Origin: JAIOSM01 sp023143455
GTDB taxonomy: Bacteria > Desulfobacterota > Desulfobacteria > Desulfobacterales > Desulfobacteraceae
Assembly (NCBI GenBank): GCA_030632885.1
Contig: DAOVTW010000006.1
Coordinates: 1 to 64,000 of the forward strand
Direction of reading: 5' to 3'
DNA length: 64,000 nt
A model generated the notes under the pieces. It was not told the origin of the DNA. It saw nothing but the letters and a program-made list of their open reading frames with translations, and ran no database searches. The translations under genes and the position numbers were made by a program. Below, piece by piece: positions 62,801 through 64,000 of this stretch (its first letter is position 1; each line of letters opens with the position of its first letter).

Positions 62801-63077
62801 TCTTGACGGTCAAGTTGAAGTTATTAAGGAAAAGGCAGATGGTGAGACAATGTTTCTTGATAAAATTGGACCAGGAGATTCTTTTGGTGAAATGGCATTG
62901 CTTGAAAATGAACCAAGATCAGCAACAATCCGTACTACTAAACCCTCCCGATTTTTAATTCTTCATAAGCAGGAATTTAACGAGACCGTGATGGAGTATC
63001 CTAGAATTGCTCTTAAGATCTGCCAGGTTTTAAGCAGTCGCATACGCCATCTGCATGTAAAGATTCAGGAAAAATAG
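59868..63077 (+). CDS. Large membrane protein: MFS/NTP-translocase-like, HEAT-like helical and cyclic-nucleotide-binding domains
   Basis: A 1069-aa protein. Residues about 1-420 hold some twelve membrane segments resembling the ATP/ADP-translocase-like MFS group (RSSGIILNNYAETAFLKRYGVEYLPIVNMANAVATF, YFRGSLYIVSLFILLFVGRIYGKWG, TTINVPAGSILIGLFPESYRGMIRPFLRG). Residues about 430-900 are helical with HEAT-like repeats. Residues about 920-1069 form a cyclic-nucleotide-binding domain with the phosphate-binding cassette PGDSFGEMALLENEPRSATIRT. It may couple transport or membrane sensing to cAMP/cGMP or another ligand. It starts at the FGE gene's stop (TGATG) and converges with the amidohydrolase gene, overlapping by 13 bp. 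Confidence 0.8.
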   Translation: MRAKFLSLLKIYEDEISLLLWTAALLFIIRSSGIILNNYAETAFLKRYGVEYLPIVNMANAVATFFITGLLTAFMGKIPGARLLSYLFIFCGLSITGIRLLIPTGIDILYPILFMLKSQFELLQALLFWNLCNDLFNTRQSKRLFPLLTAGGVIGLILGSFGTPYFAKLFQLDNLLYLYFCTTLLGAVIVESMGRKFPTLIFPKTKEGIEKKKASMIQEFKEVLPLIKSSVLMKIVLVLTFMPNVVIPIMNYQFNYAINDQFASETSMIQFFGYFRGSLYIVSLFILLFVGRIYGKWGLPVALMFHPFNYMIAFFAFLFRFDMFSAMYARMSTNIIRTTINVPAGSILIGLFPESYRGMIRPFLRGTVVRIGLFVGSGLILISEGLFHPRYLTLVALPFVLCWIAAPIILKSKYAKILMDLISNNLLDIKSLEQNELGQIFKEGKIINDLEQSFLAARGKDAIWYGKLLKSFSNESLDKNILKTLQHQNDETKVALIKMLSTEFMENSIKGLIPVLDPAKPEVTIAIMKILYKYGFDDVKDMDLTAYINNSHPVIKGFTVAYLYSQKPDEYVTMIDDLLESDNIQNRQAGIISAGLTRKRKYIDILLTILKEREIDPIIPDIILALSRLRARELKHVIYAYLFYKQDDVKMAAFKELEITDDFSFKKAILLLGDHSDAIHEFAKIKIKDSQFQNNKMLIESLGLPSTRIRRGLFELLETLDIKDFDVFMFAKKSLDKCYAYLAMSQNLENLPESKGRNLVREHMVQKKELELENIIRILAIHDKTDKMKTSWRGIFSLNTKQRANAIELLSDIMDKKLFNIMLPLLESPTLTVTLAEGKKITKIPKFDLNGKNVFSNLISSEDWVDVLMGISLANDEPSFFEGHDMLSDLKNSINQNISKEVQMVLKKTDKESKDPQRMKSAEITLGEKILLLKKIDMFSDLTAAELAAIASVTKEMDYPEIRTVIKQDSVGETVFLILDGQVEVIKEKADGETMFLDKIGPGDSFGEMALLENEPRSATIRTTKPSRFLILHKQEFNETVMEYPRIALKICQVLSSRIRHLHVKIQEK

Positions 63078-63826
63078 TCTGAAAGCTTTTTAAAAACATT
63101 TAAAACTTTAATCCGGATCCCTTTAATTTTTTCATTATCAGGAGCAGTATCCCCAGGATTCATAAAAAGACCCTGATTGATTTCTATCTGAAGGGCATTT
63201 TTATTAAGGTATTTTCCACCATAGTGAATAGTTGTAAAACCCCCGCTGTAAGGTTTGTTAATACCTACCGAGAACCCATAATTTTCAAATGCCGACTTGA
63301 TAAACATTAAAATATTTACAGGGCAGGAAACCAAGCCTTTTGCCGGACTTAAGTTCCCATCTATGTCACCATTATTGCTTAAAATAATATCTTTTCGGTT
63401 TTTACCGGCATCTGGTGCATCCTTTGGTCCTGTACTTTCAAGGGAATGACAATCAAATAAAAACTTGATTTCCAGATTGGCAAAAGCCTGTTCCATCTTT
63501 TCATGATAAGGTCTGAAATATTTTTGCACCAACTGACTGATAGCGACCTCATCAGGATATCTAAATGGTTTATAAATTTGTCGCCCATGATAATCAGTTT
63601 TTGCCACAACACCCTTGGCACTTTTATTATCAGGGTTTCTATTAAGATCTACCACCAAACGACTGAATTCTGCCTTGATAACCATCCAAGGTAAAGACCC
63701 AAATATTTCGTAGGTACCAAAATCTTCAGATTCTAAAATCTCATTTTTGTTCAATGCAAAATCAGGCAAAATTTCATCTGCAATTTTTGGTGAACAATGG
63801 GGTAGCGATATTAGAAACAATGACAT
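63065..63826 (-). CDS. N-formylglutamate amidohydrolase family protein
   Basis: About 253 aa. The zinc-peptidase-like fold shows FLFDCHSLES near residue 136, NGDIDGNL near 165 and LQIEINQGLFMN near 220 where metal and catalytic residues lie; VVDLNRNPDNKSA near 57 is also typical. The family hydrolyses N-formylglutamate to glutamate and formate at the end of one histidine-degradation route. Hydrolysis of other formylated or amidated compounds is possible. The start overlaps the upstream gene's stop (TAATG), and its 3' end overlaps the convergent large membrane protein by 13 bp. Confidence 0.85.
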   Translation of the reverse strand: MSLFLISLPHCSPKIADEILPDFALNKNEILESEDFGTYEIFGSLPWMVIKAEFSRLVVDLNRNPDNKSAKGVVAKTDYHGRQIYKPFRYPDEVAISQLVQKYFRPYHEKMEQAFANLEIKFLFDCHSLESTGPKDAPDAGKNRKDIILSNNGDIDGNLSPAKGLVSCPVNILMFIKSAFENYGFSVGINKPYSGGFTTIHYGGKYLNKNALQIEINQGLFMNPGDTAPDNEKIKGIRIKVLNVFKKLSDYFS

Positions 63827-64000
63827 TATAATACCTTGTAGATGATTAGTTCGTCTACTTCCAGAGATTGTATATCAGCTTTACCATACGCAATTTCCAA
63901 CAGGGCCTTCATGGTTGTCCTGCTACTCAAGACGTAAACAAAGGTCAAAACGGTAAAGCCTATTACAAAAAAAAGAGTTCGGTAATAGGCTGGAATATTT
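63826..64000 (-). CDS. 3' end of an unrecognised gene with one membrane segment
   Basis: The frame runs from the window edge to a TAA at 63826-63828, ending FGase-ward as DELIIYKVL. The visible C terminus of about 57 residues has a membrane segment (TLFFVIGFTVLTFVYVLSS) and a soluble tail (MKALLEIAYGKADIQSLEVDELIIYKVL). I do not recognise it. It is coupled to the amidohydrolase gene by a one-base stop/start overlap, so they form an operon whose beginning lies outside the window. Confidence 0.6.
   Translation of the reverse strand, partial: NIPAYYRTLFFVIGFTVLTFVYVLSSRTTMKALLEIAYGKADIQSLEVDELIIYKVL

Noticed and set aside
1..64000. tRNA, rRNA or CRISPR loci
   Set aside because: No cloverleaf-like clusters, rRNA signatures or repeat-spacer arrays were recognised while reading the gaps; a covariance search would be needed to exclude small RNAs.

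Overview
The window is AT-rich and densely coded on both strands. It looks like a Gram-negative anaerobe of the Desulfobacterota (Desulfobacterales-like). The signs are paired indolepyruvate:ferredoxin oxidoreductase genes, a futalosine-pathway enzyme for menaquinone, an FeoAB-type ferrous iron system, a liv-type ABC importer, a pilMNOPQ cluster and lipoprotein signals. This placement is inferred from gene content only. No rRNA, tRNA, CRISPR array, transposase or integrase was recognised.

Layout. 0-3.1 kb (minus): SpoIIM-like, RDD and BPSS1780-like membrane proteins; the RDD gene has an in-frame amber codon. 3.3-4.3 kb: tRNA-dihydrouridine synthase. 4.3-14.1 kb (minus): defence operon in the order hsdR, AlbA_2/ATPase-fold regulator, hsdM, hsdS, AAA ATPase, HNH nuclease. 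The last two resemble a Septu-like pair, and the ATPase is frameshifted by a 4-bp duplication. 14.1-16.3 kb: a long palindromic element, a hydrolase and two gene remnants. 16.3-20.7 kb: Fur-FeoA-FeoA fusion, FeoB, an SH3 protein and a TPR membrane protein, closed by a strong hairpin. 21-23.8 kb: sigma-54 response regulator and sensor kinase. 24-34.5 kb: pilMNOPQ facing a TPR lipoprotein, a LysM-like protein, thrC and serS. 34.6-38.3 kb: folate cyclo-ligase, pcm and a VTT protein among truncated remnants, then a VapBC module. 38.3-39.1 kb: repeat-like sequence. 39.1-45.8 kb: EamA transporter, Hsp33, phosphoesterase, iorAB, aroQ, mqnB. 46.2-51.2 kb: livKHMGF. 51.2-58.8 kb: a five-gene island. 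59-64 kb: an FGE-like protein, a large transporter/HEAT/cNMP-domain protein, N-formylglutamate amidohydrolase and one partial gene.

The most interesting region is 51.2-58.8 kb. A 65-bp exact direct repeat of the 3' end of livF brackets five tightly coupled, co-directional genes: double SIS-HAD phosphatase, phosphoribosyltransferase, ORC/Cdc6-like ATPase, an unrecognised Rossmann-like protein and a PfkB kinase. The likely original livF terminator now lies beyond the second repeat, so the block appears to have inserted between livF and its terminator. The enzyme set suggests synthesis or turnover of a ribosyl-phosphate or nucleotide-like compound controlled by a P-loop ATPase. It is the best candidate here for a poorly described conflict or metabolite-signalling system.

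Decay is a second theme. I count a nonsense codon, a frameshift and at least five gene fragments (glpK, TauE, RCK_C, CrtI-like, LytTR), clustered at the edges of the accessory regions.
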